Below are positions 22,354 through 32,839 of a stretch of DNA of 64,000 nt, one piece after another. The stretch covers positions 62,001 to 126,000 of the forward strand of contig NZ_QCZK02000055.1 in NCBI RefSeq assembly GCF_003347595.2, read 5' to 3'. The position numbers were made by a program, and so were the translations under genes. Source of the DNA: Botryobacter ruber. GTDB taxonomy: Bacteria; Bacteroidota; Bacteroidia; Cytophagales; Hymenobacteraceae. The first letter of the stretch is position 1. Every line of letters begins with the position of its first letter. The notes below the pieces were generated by a model, which was given only the letters and a program-made list of their open reading frames with translations, searched no databases and was not told the origin of the DNA.

Positions 22354-22872
22354 ATGTTAAAGAATAATATACGTAGTGTGAAGGCTAGCGAAATCGAATT
22401 AAAAGAGAGAGTAGTTGCCATTAATCGCGTTGCCAAAGTTGTAAAAGGTGGTAGAAGATTTAGCTTTGCAGCCATTGTTGTAGTAGGTGATGGAAATGGT
22501 GTTGTTGGCTACGGATTGGGTAAAGCAAATGAAGTTACTGACGCTATTGCGAAAGGTATCGATGATGCGAAGAAGAACCTGGTTAAAGTTCCTCTCTATC
22601 ATCATACTGTTCCTCATGCGATGGAAGGTAAATACTCCGGTGGTTTTGTTTTAGTAAAACCTGCAGCTGCTGGTACAGGCGTTATTGCTGGTGGAGCTAT
22701 GCGTGCTGTGCTGGAAAGTGCTGGTATCAAAGACGTACTTTGCAAGTCAAAAGGTTCTTCAAACCCGCACAATGTGGTGAAAGCAACCTTTGATGCCCTT
22801 GCGAAAATGCGTGATCCACTTGCTGTTGCACAGCAAAGAGGTGTTAATTTACAGAAAGTATTTAACGGTTAA
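22354..22872 (+). CDS. rpsE: 30S ribosomal protein S5
   Basis: S5 helps set decoding fidelity. The 172 residues show the N-terminal double-stranded RNA-binding domain ([20 protein letters not shown]) and the loop [20 protein letters not shown], followed by the C-terminal S5 domain ([20 protein letters not shown]). It precedes the short rpmD gene. Confidence 0.98.
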   Translation: MLKNNIRSVKASEIELKERVVAINRVAKVVKGGRRFSFAAIVVVGDGNGVVGYGLGKANEVTDAIAKGIDDAKKNLVKVPLYHHTVPHAMEGKYSGGFVLVKPAAAGTGVIAGGAMRAVLESAGIKDVLCKSKGSSNPHNVVKATFDALAKMRDPLAVAQQRGVNLQKVFNG

Positions 22873-22877
22873 CGGAG

Positions 22878-23057
22878 ATGGCAAAAGTTACAATAACGCA
22901 GGTTAAAAGCACAATCGACAAGCCTAAGAACCAAAAGCTGACTATTCAGGCTCTTGGACTTGGCAAGATAAGCAAATCAGTAACTGTAGAACTGACTCCT
23001 CAGATTGCTGGTATGGTTAACAAGGTTCAACATTTAGTAGAAGTAAAAAATATTTAA
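22878..23057 (+). CDS. rpmD: 50S ribosomal protein L30
   Basis: This 59-residue protein was read by hand. Translation from ATG 22878 gives MAKVTITQVKSTIDKPKNQK and then TIQALGLGKISKSVTVE, the L30 signature, ending VEVKNI before TAA at 23055-23057. It lies 5 nt after rpsE and 1 nt before rplO, its standard place. L30 is a small non-essential 50S protein. Confidence 0.95.
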   Translation: MAKVTITQVKSTIDKPKNQKLTIQALGLGKISKSVTVELTPQIAGMVNKVQHLVEVKNI

Positions 23058-23058
23058 T

Positions 23059-23505
23059 ATGTATTTAAGTTCATTAAAGCCTGCAGAAGGATCTGTAAAG
23101 ACCAGAAAAAGAATAGGTAGAGGTACAGGTTCAGGTAGAGGTGGAACTTCTACTAGAGGTCATAAAGGGGCTAAATCACGATCAGGTTATTCTCAAAAAG
23201 CTGGATTTGAAGGTGGCCAGATGCCACTTCAAAGACGTGTTCCAAAGTTTGGCTTTAAAAATTTCAACAGAGTTGAATTTAAAGCTATCAATTTGGATGT
23301 GCTTCAGTCTTTGGCTGAATCTACTAATGAAACTGTTCTTAACTTTGACTTCCTTAAGTCACATGGATTGGTTTCTAAAAATGATAAAGTAAAAGTTTTA
23401 GGTAGAGGAGAGATTTCTAAGGCTGTAGAAATACACGCACATGCTTTCTCAAAAACTGCTTCCGAATCTATTGAAAAAGCAGGCGGTAAAACAGTAGCTC
23501 TTTAA
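23059..23505 (+). CDS. rplO: 50S ribosomal protein L15
   Basis: L15 is a late 50S assembly protein. Its 148 residues start with LSSLKPAEGSVKTRKRIGRG and the Gly/Arg-rich GSGRGGTSTRGHKGAKSRSG region, and carry the C-terminal SKAVEIHAHAFSKTASESIE motif. secY follows after 5 nt. Confidence 0.98.
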   Translation: MYLSSLKPAEGSVKTRKRIGRGTGSGRGGTSTRGHKGAKSRSGYSQKAGFEGGQMPLQRRVPKFGFKNFNRVEFKAINLDVLQSLAESTNETVLNFDFLKSHGLVSKNDKVKVLGRGEISKAVEIHAHAFSKTASESIEKAGGKTVAL

Positions 23506-23510
23506 GTAAT

Positions 23511-24818
23511 ATGAAGAAGTTTATAACAACAGTTAAGAACATTTTTGCTATAGATGATTTAAGAATCAGAATCTTAAATACGTTAGGTTTTATAGCTATT
23601 TTCAGATTAGGTTCTTATGTTGTTCTCCCTGGTGTTGATCCTAATGCTTTAACAGCCAATACTCCTGGCCTGCTGGGATTATTAGATACTTTCTTAGGTG
23701 GTGCATTTAGCAATGCTTCCATCTTTGCATTGGGGATAATGCCATACATTTCAGCTTCTATCGTATTACAATTATTGACTATAGCTGTTCCCTACTTTCA
23801 GAAGATGCAGAAGGAGGGTGAGTCTGGCAGAAAGAAAATAAACCAAATCACCCGTGTCCTCACTATTGTAATCACACTTGCGCAGGCTGTTGGTTTTGTG
23901 GCTACATTAAATGCAGAGGCTATCTTAATAAATACTACGCTGTTTACGATCATGTCCATGATCATATTATCAGCCGGTACTATTTTCTGCATGTGGTTAG
24001 GAGAGCGTATTACGGATAAAGGTATTGGAAACGGTATTTCTATGCTGATCATGATCGGTATTGTTTCCAGGTTCCCTGGGGCTATTATTGCCGAATTCCT
24101 TTCCAACCAGGCCTTTGTTTTCTTGATTGAACTTGCTGTTCTGTTCTTTGTTGTAATGTCTGTTGTTATGCTTACACAGGCTATCAGAAGAATTCCAGTA
24201 CAGTATGCCAAGCAGATTGGTGGTAGTTCTCTTTATTCCGGTCAGCGACAGTTTATTCCATTAAAAGTTAACGCTGCTGGTGTAATGCCTATCATTTTTG
24301 CACAGTCCCTGATGTTTTTACCTTCTATGGTTGCATCAATTTGGGCTGATACAAATGAAACTGCTAATTATATTGGTTCAACTTTCTCTAACTTCCAGTC
24401 TTGGCAATATAATCTGGTGTTTGGATTGATGATTCTAATCTTTACTTATTTCTATACAGCTATAAGTGTAAATCCAAATCAGATTGCCGATGATTTGAAA
24501 CGCAGTGGTGGGTTTATCCCGGGTGTGAAGCCAGGACGATCTACTTCAGAATATATTGATTCAATTTTGACAAGAATAACTCTTCCTGGAGCTATTTATC
24601 TTGCCTTAGTAGCTATTTTCCCTGCTATTGCCATGATATTCGGTGTTACCCGTGAATTTGCGCAGTTTTTTGGTGGAACCTCCCTGATCATTATGGTGGG
24701 TGTTGTTCTGGATACTCTGCAGCAAATTGAGAGTTATTTATTAATGAGACATTACGATGGTATGATGAAATCTGGAAAACTTCGCGGTAGAACAGAGAAC
24801 ATTGCCATGGCATCCTAG
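23511..24818 (+). CDS. secY: Preprotein translocase subunit SecY
   Basis: SecY is the channel of the general secretion system in the inner membrane. The 435-residue protein shows about ten hydrophobic segments, the plug-region sequence near LGIMPYISASIVLQLL, and the cytoplasmic loop QYAKQIGGSSLYSGQRQFIP followed by PLKVNAAGVMPIIFAQS. The C-terminal ribosome-docking loop contains KRSGGFIPGVKPGRSTSEYI. It sits between rplO and map as usual. Confidence 0.98.
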   Translation: MKKFITTVKNIFAIDDLRIRILNTLGFIAIFRLGSYVVLPGVDPNALTANTPGLLGLLDTFLGGAFSNASIFALGIMPYISASIVLQLLTIAVPYFQKMQKEGESGRKKINQITRVLTIVITLAQAVGFVATLNAEAILINTTLFTIMSMIILSAGTIFCMWLGERITDKGIGNGISMLIMIGIVSRFPGAIIAEFLSNQAFVFLIELAVLFFVVMSVVMLTQAIRRIPVQYAKQIGGSSLYSGQRQFIPLKVNAAGVMPIIFAQSLMFLPSMVASIWADTNETANYIGSTFSNFQSWQYNLVFGLMILIFTYFYTAISVNPNQIADDLKRSGGFIPGVKPGRSTSEYIDSILTRITLPGAIYLALVAIFPAIAMIFGVTREFAQFFGGTSLIIMVGVVLDTLQQIESYLLMRHYDGMMKSGKLRGRTENIAMAS

Positions 24819-24821
24819 TTG

Positions 24822-25595
24822 ATGATTTATTATAAAACCGAAGAAGAGATTGAGCTGCTTCGCCAGAGTGCTTTGATATTAAGCAAAGCACATGGCGAAA
24901 TTGCTCATCTTGTGCAAGAGGGTGTTTCTACTCTTACCTTGGATAAACGCGCCTATGAGTTTATCAAAGATAATGGAGGTACACCTTCTTTTTTGAACTA
25001 TAATGGCTTCCCTAATAGTTTATGTATTTCTGTTAATTCCACAGTTGTACATGGCATACCGGGGAAATACACACTCAAGGACGGAGACATTATTTCTGTC
25101 GATTGCGGTGTGTTTTACAAAGGCTTTCATAGTGACTGTGCCTATACACATGCAGTAGGTAAAGTTACTGATGAAGTGAAAAAACTTCTGAATGTTACAA
25201 AGGAGTCATTATATAAAGGCATTGAAAAAGCTGTTGTTGGTTCCAGAATGGGTGACTTGAGTTATGCCATACAACATTATGCTGAAAGCAATGGTTTTTC
25301 TGTTGTGCGTGAATTGGTAGGGCATGGCGTTGGAAGGAGTTTGCATGAGTCGCCGGAGGTACCAAATTATGGTAAACGTGGGCAGGGCCTTAAACTGGCA
25401 AATGGATTGGTACTCGCCATTGAGCCCATGATTAATTTAGGAACAAAAAATATTGTTCAGGAGGAAGACGGCTGGACCATCCGGACGAGAGATAATAAGC
25501 CTTCTGCTCATTTTGAACATACTGTTGTAGTAAGAAAAGATAAGGCAGAAATTCTTACTACTTTTGATTATATAGAACAAGCTAATCAATACTAA
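24822..25595 (+). CDS. map: Methionine aminopeptidase, type I
   Basis: This metalloprotease removes initiator methionine from new proteins. The 257-residue product has the metal ligands in their usual contexts: DCGVFYKGFHSDCAYT (two Asp), GHGVGRSLHESPEVPNYG (His), IEPMI (Glu) and HFEHTVVV (Glu). I prefer ATG 24822; the frame could also begin at the preceding TTG 24819. It is 3 nt after secY and abuts infA. Confidence 0.97.
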   Translation: MIYYKTEEEIELLRQSALILSKAHGEIAHLVQEGVSTLTLDKRAYEFIKDNGGTPSFLNYNGFPNSLCISVNSTVVHGIPGKYTLKDGDIISVDCGVFYKGFHSDCAYTHAVGKVTDEVKKLLNVTKESLYKGIEKAVVGSRMGDLSYAIQHYAESNGFSVVRELVGHGVGRSLHESPEVPNYGKRGQGLKLANGLVLAIEPMINLGTKNIVQEEDGWTIRTRDNKPSAHFEHTVVVRKDKAEILTTFDYIEQANQY

Positions 25596-25814
25596 ATGGC
25601 GAAACAATCCTCTATCGAACAAGACGGAACAATCGTTGAAGCATTATCCAATGCCATGTTCCGGGTAGAGCTCGAGAATGGTCATCAGGTAGTCGCTCAT
25701 ATCTCCGGTAAAATGAGAATGAATTACATTAAGATTTTACCAGGTGATCGGGTTAAACTGGAAATGTCACCCTATGATCTAACTAAAGGCAGAATAGTTT
25801 ATCGTTATAAATAA
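25596..25814 (+). CDS. infA: Translation initiation factor IF-1
   Basis: IF-1 blocks the ribosomal A site during initiation. It has 72 residues, an OB fold and the standard sequence pattern ([39 protein letters not shown]). It begins directly after the map stop codon and is followed by rpmJ. Confidence 0.98.
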   Translation: MAKQSSIEQDGTIVEALSNAMFRVELENGHQVVAHISGKMRMNYIKILPGDRVKLEMSPYDLTKGRIVYRYK

Positions 25815-25819
25815 GAACA

Positions 25820-25936
25820 ATGAAAGTTAAAGCATCAGTAAAGAAAAGAAGTGCTGAATGTAAAGTTATTCGCCGCAAGGGGAAACTTTATGTGATCAAC
25901 AAAAAAAATCCAAGATATAAACAAAGACAAGGATAA
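25820..25936 (+). CDS. rpmJ: 50S ribosomal protein L36
   Basis: This 38-residue protein was read by hand. Translation gives [20 protein letters not shown], then [18 protein letters not shown] and TAA at 25934-25936. Only one cysteine (C14) remains, so it is the zinc-independent C-minus type. It lies between infA and rpsM, the standard order. Confidence 0.95.
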   Translation: MKVKASVKKRSAECKVIRRKGKLYVINKKNPRYKQRQG

Positions 25937-25946
25937 TTAATTAAGT

Positions 25947-26324
25947 ATGGCTAGAATAGCAGGAGTAGATATTCCGGATAACAAAAGAGGAGAGATTGCA
26001 TTAACTTATATTTTTGGTATAGGTCGTAAGCTTTCTCAGCAAATTCTTACCAAGGCCGGAGTGGATCTTGACAAAAAAGTAAAAGACTGGTCTGAAGATG
26101 AAGCCGGTGAAATCAGAAATATCATTGCATCTGATATCAAAACTGAAGGTGTACTTCGGTCTGAAGTTCAGCTGCACATTAAGCGTCTTCTTGACATTGG
26201 TTGCTACCGAGGTTTAAGACATCGTAAAGGATTACCTGTTCGAGGTCAGCGTACCAAAAACAATTCAAGAACCAGAAAAGGTAAGCGTAAGACAGTTGCA
26301 AACAAGAAGAAAGCTTCTAAATAA
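25947..26324 (+). CDS. rpsM: 30S ribosomal protein S13
   Basis: S13 forms intersubunit bridges and contacts P-site tRNA. The 125-residue protein begins [20 protein letters not shown], with the signature [20 protein letters not shown] followed by NSRTRKGK and a lysine-rich tail. It precedes rpsK by 9 nt. Confidence 0.98.
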   Translation: MARIAGVDIPDNKRGEIALTYIFGIGRKLSQQILTKAGVDLDKKVKDWSEDEAGEIRNIIASDIKTEGVLRSEVQLHIKRLLDIGCYRGLRHRKGLPVRGQRTKNNSRTRKGKRKTVANKKKASK

Positions 26325-26333
26325 TTTTTGATC

Positions 26334-26726
26334 ATGGCTCAGAAAAGAAAAGACAAAGCTAAAAAGCGTGTAGTGGTGGTGGAATCAACCGGCCAGGTGC
26401 ACATTAAAGCTTCTTTCAATAATATTATTATCTCAATAACCAATAATGCAGGACAAGTAATTTCTTGGGCTTCTGCTGGTAAAATGGGTTTCAAAGGTTC
26501 TAAAAAGAACACTCCTTACGCTGCACAAATGGCAGCTTCTGATTGCGCTAAGGTTGCTCATGATTTGGGCATGCGTAAAGCGGAAGTTTTTGTTAAAGGT
26601 CCTGGTGCAGGTAGAGAGTCCGCCATCCGTACTGTTCAGAATTCTGGTATCGAAGTAACAACAATCAAAGACGTTACGCCTTTACCTCACAACGGATGTC
26701 GTCCTCCAAAGCGCAGAAGAGTTTAA
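26334..26726 (+). CDS. rpsK: 30S ribosomal protein S11
   Basis: S11 is a platform protein close to the mRNA exit channel. I use ATG 26334 ([15 protein letters not shown]), 130 residues. An upstream TTG (26328) adds only two residues. Conserved blocks are [19 protein letters not shown] and the C-terminal [18 protein letters not shown]. Confidence 0.97.
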   Translation: MAQKRKDKAKKRVVVVESTGQVHIKASFNNIIISITNNAGQVISWASAGKMGFKGSKKNTPYAAQMAASDCAKVAHDLGMRKAEVFVKGPGAGRESAIRTVQNSGIEVTTIKDVTPLPHNGCRPPKRRRV

Positions 26727-26751
26727 TTTATCTAAATTCGATTTATTAATT

Positions 26752-27357
26752 ATGGCAAGATATACTGGTCCCAAAAGCAAAATCTCCAGAAAATTTAATG
26801 ACGAGATTTTTGGCCCAAGCAAAGCATTAAAAAAGAAAAGCTATCCTCCGGGCATGCATGGTCGTGGCCGTCGTAAAAAGCAGTCTGAATATGCTGTTCA
26901 GCTGGCTGAGAAGCAAAAAGCAAAATATATCTATGGTATGCTGGAAAGACAGTTTGCGAACCTGTTTGACAAAGCTCATAGAAAAGGTGGTATTACAGGT
27001 GAAAACCTGTTAGTGTTACTGGAATCAAGACTTGATAACACTGTTTACCGTTTGGGTATTGCACCAACCAGAAGAGCTGCCCGTCAGCTTGTGCTGCACA
27101 AGCACATCACTGTTAATGGTGAGGTTGTAAATATTCCTTCTTATAGTTTAAAAGTTGGTGACACTGTAGCTGTCAGAGAGAAATCAAAATCTCTGGAAGC
27201 AATTACGACCAGTCTTACTGTACGCAATGCGCGTGCTTACAGCTGGTTAGAGTGGAACGGAGCCGAGATGTCTGGAAAATTTGTGTCTGCGCCTCAGCGT
27301 GACCAGATCCCTGAAAAAATTCAGGAGCAGTTAATCGTCGAGCTTTACTCTAAGTAA
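26752..27357 (+). CDS. rpsD: 30S ribosomal protein S4
   Basis: S4 nucleates 30S assembly and affects accuracy. The 201-residue protein has the S4 RNA-binding domain ([20 protein letters not shown] followed by [20 protein letters not shown]). It is the usual alpha-operon member ahead of rpoA. Confidence 0.98.
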   Translation: MARYTGPKSKISRKFNDEIFGPSKALKKKSYPPGMHGRGRRKKQSEYAVQLAEKQKAKYIYGMLERQFANLFDKAHRKGGITGENLLVLLESRLDNTVYRLGIAPTRRAARQLVLHKHITVNGEVVNIPSYSLKVGDTVAVREKSKSLEAITTSLTVRNARAYSWLEWNGAEMSGKFVSAPQRDQIPEKIQEQLIVELYSK

Positions 27358-27394
27358 GCAGCCTAATCAATTTTTAACCTTTAACACTGCAAGT

Positions 27395-28384
27395 ATGTCA
27401 ATATTAGCATTTCAAATGCCAGAGAAAGTTGTAATGGAAAAAGCCGACGACTTTCATGGTTTATTTGAATTCAAGCCGCTTGAAAAAGGTTACGGTGTCA
27501 CCATCGGTAATGCATTAAGAAGAATATTACTTTCTTCTCTTGAAGGTTACGCCATAACCAGCGTACGTATTCCGAGTGTACTGCATGAATTTTCTTCTGT
27601 TGAAGGTGTGGTTGAGGATGTTTCTGAAATCATCCTGAATCTCAAAATGGTTCGCTTTAAAAAAGTAAGCGAAGTTGTTGATGATAAAATCACAGTAACC
27701 ATCAGTGGCCAGGATACCCTTACTGCCGGTGATATTAACAAGTTTACTTCAAGCTTCCAGGTGCTGAACCCGGAACTTGTTATCTGTAATCTTGATCCCA
27801 GCATAACCCTGGAAGTGGAGCTTACCCTTCAAAAAGGACGTGGTTATGTTCCTGCTGAAGAGAATAAGTTGGCTGATCAGCCGTTTGGCCTAATTGCCAT
27901 AGATGCCATTTTTACTCCAATTAAAAACGTGAAGTACAGTGTTGAAAACACACGTGTGGAGCAGAAAACGGACTATGAAAAATTAGTGCTTGATATCCAG
28001 ACGGACGGTTCTATCCATCCGGAAGATGCCCTGAAAGGAGCAGCCAATATTCTGATCCAGCACTTCATGCTCTTCTCTGATAACACCATGACCTTTGAAA
28101 CAGCTAAGCCTGAAGAGGAAGAGGCTGTAGATGAAGAACTGCTGCATATGCGCAAGATTCTTAAAACTTCACTGCAGGATATGGATCTGTCGGTAAGAGC
28201 TTACAACTGCTTGAAAGCGGCCGATATCAAAACCCTTGGTGATTTAGTTACCTTAGATATTTCTGATATGATGAAATTCCGTAACTTTGGAAAGAAATCA
28301 TTAACAGAACTTGAGAATTTAGTTCAGGAGAAAGGTTTAACTTTCGGAATGGACCTTTCTAAGTACAAATTAGACGAAGATTAA
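27395..28384 (+). CDS. rpoA: DNA-directed RNA polymerase alpha subunit
   Basis: Alpha dimers initiate RNA polymerase assembly and contact activators. The 329-residue protein has the N-terminal dimerisation domain ([20 protein letters not shown]) and the C-terminal helix-hairpin-helix domain ([20 protein letters not shown], then [16 protein letters not shown]). An acidic linker lies near residue 235-250. Confidence 0.98.
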   Translation: MSILAFQMPEKVVMEKADDFHGLFEFKPLEKGYGVTIGNALRRILLSSLEGYAITSVRIPSVLHEFSSVEGVVEDVSEIILNLKMVRFKKVSEVVDDKITVTISGQDTLTAGDINKFTSSFQVLNPELVICNLDPSITLEVELTLQKGRGYVPAEENKLADQPFGLIAIDAIFTPIKNVKYSVENTRVEQKTDYEKLVLDIQTDGSIHPEDALKGAANILIQHFMLFSDNTMTFETAKPEEEEAVDEELLHMRKILKTSLQDMDLSVRAYNCLKAADIKTLGDLVTLDISDMMKFRNFGKKSLTELENLVQEKGLTFGMDLSKYKLDED

Positions 28385-28455
28385 TTAATCCTACGGCATA
28401 ATTCCCGATCCCTTAACAGGTTGATCGACGGTATGCACGTGCACAAATTACAATA

Positions 28456-28962
28456 ATGAGACACGGTAAAAAAGTAAATCACTTAGGAAGAACCGCTTCA
28501 CACCGAAAAGCGATGCTGTCTAACCTGGCATCATCCTTAATCCTGCACAAGCGAGTTTCTACTACAGTTGCTAAAGCTAAGGCACTACGTAAATATGTTG
28601 AGCCTCTGCTGACTAAATCTAAAAGCGACACTACGCACTCACGAAGAACAGTTTTTGCTTATCTGCAAAACAAGGAGTCTGTAAAAGAGCTTTTCGACCA
28701 AGTATCTTCTAAAATCGCAGGCAGACCAGGTGGCTATACTAGGATAATTAAAACTGGTTACAGACTTGGTGACAACGCTGAAATGTGTGTGATTGAGTTA
28801 GTAGATTTCAACGAGGATATGTTAGCAGCAACAACTGCTGCAGCTGGTGCTAAGAAAACTCGTCGTCGTTCTGGTAAAAAAGCTGGTGGTACTACTACAG
28901 AAGCTTCTACTGAATCTGAAGCTCCTGCAGCAGAAGCCGAAGGTGAAAAAGCAAATGACTAA
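28456..28962 (+). CDS. rplQ: 50S ribosomal protein L17 with extended C-terminus
   Basis: L17 lies near the exit tunnel. The first 115 or so residues are typical ([20 protein letters not shown] and the later [19 protein letters not shown]). Total length is 168 because of an Ala/Thr/Glu-rich tail after residue 120, containing a basic [13 protein letters not shown] stretch and then acidic residues. Long tails of this kind occur in Bacteroidota L17. It closes the ribosomal cluster. Confidence 0.97.
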   Translation: MRHGKKVNHLGRTASHRKAMLSNLASSLILHKRVSTTVAKAKALRKYVEPLLTKSKSDTTHSRRTVFAYLQNKESVKELFDQVSSKIAGRPGGYTRIIKTGYRLGDNAEMCVIELVDFNEDMLAATTAAAGAKKTRRRSGKKAGGTTTEASTESEAPAAEAEGEKAND

Positions 28963-29005
28963 CATAAAGGTGCTGAAAATCATCTTTTCAAATGTTAAAT
29001 ATTTT

Positions 29006-29039
29006 AAAAGGGACACGACTTATATCGTGTCCCTTTTTT
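29006..29039 (+). terminator. Rho-independent terminator after rplQ
   Basis: AAAAGGGACACGA (29006-29018) pairs with TCGTGTCCCTTTT (29025-29037), a 13-bp stem with a 6-nt loop and a T run. It ends the long ribosomal operon. Confidence 0.92.
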
Positions 29040-29046
29040 ATTTTTG
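29039..29046 (+). promoter_or_regulatory. Candidate carA -7 box inside the terminator tail
   Basis: TATTTTTG fits TAnnTTTG and overlaps the end of the rplQ terminator. The first carA ATG is only 10 nt further on, so a transcript starting here would be almost leaderless. No clear -33 TTTG is present, so support is weak. Confidence 0.35.
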
Positions 29047-29055
29047 TACCAAATT

Positions 29056-30168
29056 ATGATAATGAAAAAGCAAATTCACAACGAAGCAATTCTGTTATTA
29101 GAAGACGGAACATTTTATAAAGGCAAGAGCCTTGGACTGATTGGCACTACGGGAGGGGAGCTCTGTTTCAATACAGGGATGACTGGATATCAGGAAATCT
29201 TTACCGATCCTTCTTATTATGGACAAATTGTGATTACCACCGTATCGCATGTTGGTAATTATGGTGTGCAGCACGAGGAGGTTGAATCTGATAATATCCA
29301 GATTAAAGGGCTTGTGTGTAAAGAGTTTTCGGAATTTTTTTCCAGAAATACAGCAGAAGGATCTTTACAGCAGTATTTTGAAAAAGCTGGCATCGTAGGA
29401 ATTTGTGAAATTGATACCCGTGCGCTTGTACGCTACATCCGTGACAAAGGCGCTATGAATGCGGTAATTTCTTCTGAGACTTCTGACCCTGAAGTGTTAA
29501 AGCAGAAATTAGCTGCTGTTCCGTCCATGAAAGGTCTGGAACTATCTTCTCATGTTAGCACGGGACAGGTGTATGAAGTGAAGCCGGAAGAAACAAAATT
29601 CCGTGTCGCTGTACTGGATTTGGGTATCAAGAAAAATATTATCAACAATTTGGTTTCGAGAGGCTGTGAGCTAAGAGTTTATCCTTACAACACCCCATTT
29701 GAAGAAATGGAGAAGTGGAATCCGGATGGTTATTTTATTTCGAACGGTCCTGGTGATCCAGCTGCTACAACCGAGGCAGTGGAAAGTGTGAAGAAAATCC
29801 TGAGCAAGTCAAAACCAATGTTTGGTATTTGCTTGGGTCATCAGATGCTGGCGCAGGCGAATGGCATTCCTACTTATAAAATGCACAACGGGCACCGGGG
29901 CCTGAACCACCCGGTGAAGAACCTGATCACTGGCCGAAGTGAGATTACCTCCCAGAACCACGGTTTCGTGGTGGATGCAGCGGCTATCGCCAGTCATCCG
30001 GAAGTGGAGGTAACACACATCAACCTCAACGACAATTCTATTGAAGGTATTCGCGTGAAGGGCAAACCGGCCTTCTCGGTGCAGTATCACCCGGAGTCTT
30101 CTCCAGGCCCGCACGATTCTGAATATCTTTTTGATGATTTCATCAAATTATTAGAACAATATAAGTAA
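29056..30168 (+). CDS. carA: Carbamoyl-phosphate synthase small subunit
   Basis: CarA is the glutaminase that supplies ammonia to CarB for carbamoyl phosphate, used for arginine and pyrimidines. The product has 370 residues. The C-terminal class I amidotransferase domain has the nucleophile motif GICLGHQMLA and the His/Glu pair in QYHPESSPGPHDSEYLFDDF. ATG 29056 and ATG 29062 (MKKQIHNEA) are both possible; the frame's TTG at 29044 falls in the terminator and is unlikely. carB is not adjacent. eno follows after 18 nt, so the two are probably co-transcribed. Confidence 0.95.
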   Translation: MIMKKQIHNEAILLLEDGTFYKGKSLGLIGTTGGELCFNTGMTGYQEIFTDPSYYGQIVITTVSHVGNYGVQHEEVESDNIQIKGLVCKEFSEFFSRNTAEGSLQQYFEKAGIVGICEIDTRALVRYIRDKGAMNAVISSETSDPEVLKQKLAAVPSMKGLELSSHVSTGQVYEVKPEETKFRVAVLDLGIKKNIINNLVSRGCELRVYPYNTPFEEMEKWNPDGYFISNGPGDPAATTEAVESVKKILSKSKPMFGICLGHQMLAQANGIPTYKMHNGHRGLNHPVKNLITGRSEITSQNHGFVVDAAAIASHPEVEVTHINLNDNSIEGIRVKGKPAFSVQYHPESSPGPHDSEYLFDDFIKLLEQYK

Positions 30169-31464
<1,296 letters not shown>

Positions 31465-31490
31465 GCAGGTATTAGTAAAATAAATATGGG

Positions 31491-31527
31491 TAAGGCTGTG
31501 TGTTTTCGGACGCACAGCCTTATTTTT
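31491..31527 (+). terminator. Rho-independent terminator after eno
   Basis: TAAGGCTGTGTG (31491-31502) pairs with CGCACAGCCTTA (31511-31522), 12 bp with one T-G pair and an 8-nt loop, followed by five T residues. Confidence 0.9.
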
Positions 31528-31528
31528 G
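31521..31528 (+). promoter_or_regulatory. Candidate -7 box in the eno terminator tail
   Basis: TATTTTTG, the same octamer as at 29039-29046, overlaps the terminator and lies 33 nt before the FtsB-like start. No good -33 TTTG is seen. Confidence 0.35.
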
Positions 31529-31561
31529 TATTAGTACCTATCTAATACACAGCTGTTGATT

Positions 31562-31861
31562 ATGTTGAAGCGCGTCCCAAAAATATTCCGGAATTTCTAT
31601 TTCATTACCACCACTTTGTTTTTGATCTGGATGCTGTTCTTCGATTCCAACGACTTTATCACGCAGTTCCACATGAGCCGCCAGCTCAGCGAGAAGGAGA
31701 GCGAAAAAGAATACTACCTCGAGAAAATGGAGCAGGTAGAAAAAGACCGCAAAGAACTAATGAGCAATCCCGAGCTCCTCGAAAAATTTGCCCGCGAAAA
31801 ATACCTCATGAAGCGCCCGAACGAGGATGTGTTCATTCTGGTGCCACAGAAAGAGGAATAG
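31562..31861 (+). CDS. FtsB/DivIC-family septum formation protein
   Basis: This 99-residue protein fits the bitopic FtsB/DivIC family of the divisome: a short cytoplasmic N-terminus, one membrane segment (FYFITTTLFLIWMLFF, about residues 12-28), and then a periplasmic coiled coil (RQLSEKESEKEYYLEKMEQV and onward). The conserved end NPELLEKFAREKYLMKRPNE matches the family. I start at ATG 31562; the upstream TTG at 31556 adds two residues. It is downstream of eno, as ftsB is in many bacteria. Confidence 0.88.
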   Translation: MLKRVPKIFRNFYFITTTLFLIWMLFFDSNDFITQFHMSRQLSEKESEKEYYLEKMEQVEKDRKELMSNPELLEKFAREKYLMKRPNEDVFILVPQKEE

Positions 31862-31872
31862 GAACTGCCCGG

Positions 31873-31910
31873 CAGTAGCAGAGGCTGTGGTGGCAGGTGC
31901 AGCAGATTTT
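31873..31910 (-). repeat. Dispersed repeat, family A copy 1
   Basis: Read on the minus strand it contains TGCTGCACCTGCCACCAC followed by AGCCTCTGCTACTGCC, among the closest matches to the family consensus. It begins 11 nt after the FtsB-like stop codon. Confidence 0.75.
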
Positions 31911-32065
31911 CTGTACCGTTGTAATAGTGATTGAAGGATGAGTGTAATTTCTTTTTATCAGCAATTGGTTTACGCGCCTCCAGACTATTGTTCCAGCAAT
32001 TATTGTTTCTTTAGTTCTTCTCCTTTATCATATAATTCATTTCATCACTACCATCAGCGGTTCAG

Positions 32066-32100
32066 AATATTTACTGCACCTGCCACCACTCCCTCTGCTC
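32066..32100 (+). repeat. Dispersed repeat, family A copy 2
   Basis: The plus strand reads TTACTGCACCTGCCACCACT then CCCTCTGCTC. It faces copy 1 about 155 nt away in inverted orientation. Confidence 0.75.
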
Positions 32101-32111
32101 TATAAAAAACT

Positions 32112-32153
32112 ATTAACTAAATATATTAGTATTTGCTAATTAGTTTAGTTAAT
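32112..32153. promoter_or_regulatory. AT-rich imperfect inverted repeat before the DinB-like gene
   Basis: Two 18-nt arms (32112-32129 and 32136-32153) match at 15 of 18 positions around a 6-nt spacer. The right arm contains TAATTAGTTTA (32137-32147), also found before the gene at 49556. It could be an operator or an mRNA hairpin, 30 nt before the start codon. Confidence 0.5.
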
Positions 32154-32183
32154 ATTGCTGCTCAATAAAATCAAAATAAACCT

Positions 32184-32681
32184 ATGAAAATCATCCAAAA
32201 GCTTCTGATGGAAATTGAAGAAGAAGGGCAAAGAACCCGTAAGATGTTAGCTATTGTGCCAAACGACCAATACAATTGGCAGCCGCACGCCAAAAGCATG
32301 CCTGTTAAAGACCTCGCGCTGCACATTGCCGATTTGCCAACCTGGATAACCTTAGCCGTTACCACCGACGAGCTTGACTTTGCGACCAGCCCATACAATC
32401 CTGGAAATGCAAGCAACACAGAGGAACTGTTAGCGCTCTTCGAGAAGAACCAGGCCAAGGCAAAAGCAGACATGGCGCAGGCAACAGAAAAGCAACTGGA
32501 AGAACCCTGGAGCTTAAAGAATGGTGAGGTGGTGTACATGACCTTATCGAAGTATGAAACGGTTCGCCATGCGCTGGCGCAAACCATTCATCACCGGGCA
32601 CAGCTGGGCGTGTACCTGCGCCTGCTCAACATCCCCATCCCTGGCAGCTACGGCCCAAGCGCCGACGAGCAAGGACTGTAG
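32184..32681 (+). CDS. DinB-family protein
   Basis: This 165-residue protein matches the DinB/YfiT-like four-helix bundle family, many members of which bind a divalent metal through three histidines and act as thiol S-transferases. The relevant histidines are seen in KDLALHIADLPTW and in ALAQTIHHRAQLGVYLRLLN, the usual C-terminal helix motif. The N-terminus MKIIQKLLMEIEEEGQRTRK is typical. It stands alone between repeat-filled gaps. Its substrate is unknown. Confidence 0.82.
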   Translation: MKIIQKLLMEIEEEGQRTRKMLAIVPNDQYNWQPHAKSMPVKDLALHIADLPTWITLAVTTDELDFATSPYNPGNASNTEELLALFEKNQAKAKADMAQATEKQLEEPWSLKNGEVVYMTLSKYETVRHALAQTIHHRAQLGVYLRLLNIPIPGSYGPSADEQGL

Positions 32682-32839
32682 GAGTTAGAGAGTTTGGGAG
32701 GTAGAAAGTTTATAGTGAAAGTGTGGGGCAGGGACAACTGCCTTAGGTGGTTATTTGATTTCTTCCTGTCATTTCATTGTAAATTTTTTTCGTACAATAT
32801 GCAGAACCCATCACTCTAACTCCCAAACTCTCTAACTCC
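32681..32839. repeat. Perfect 20-bp inverted repeat and TAACTCCC-type tandem array
   Basis: GGAGTTAGAGAGTTTGGGAG (32681-32700) is exactly complementary to 32820-32839, 119 nt apart. The right arm lies inside a degenerate tandem array (about 32812-32886) of CTAACTCCCAAACT-like and CTACCTTT-like units. The left arm starts at the last base of the DinB-like stop codon. The 292-nt gap before hscA contains little else besides a promoter. Confidence 0.7.

Larger units (their letters stand above)
31862..32183. other. 322-nt intergenic region with an inverted pair of dispersed repeats
   Basis: It contains one minus-oriented (31873-31910) and one plus-oriented (32066-32100) copy of the TGCACCWGCCACCAC repeat, then an AT-rich inverted repeat (32112-32153) just before the DinB-like gene. 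No coding frame is supported. Confidence 0.7.

Noticed and set aside
28847-28930. GCTGCAGCTGGTGC and similar in the rplQ tail as a dispersed repeat copy
   Set aside because: Ala/Gly codons explain it and the core TGCACCWGCCACCAC is absent.
29041-29061. TTG codons upstream of carA, rplD, rplJ, map, rpsK and others as starts
   Set aside because: They fall in terminators, promoter boxes or preceding genes, and the added residues do not fit the families; nearby ATG codons are preferred.
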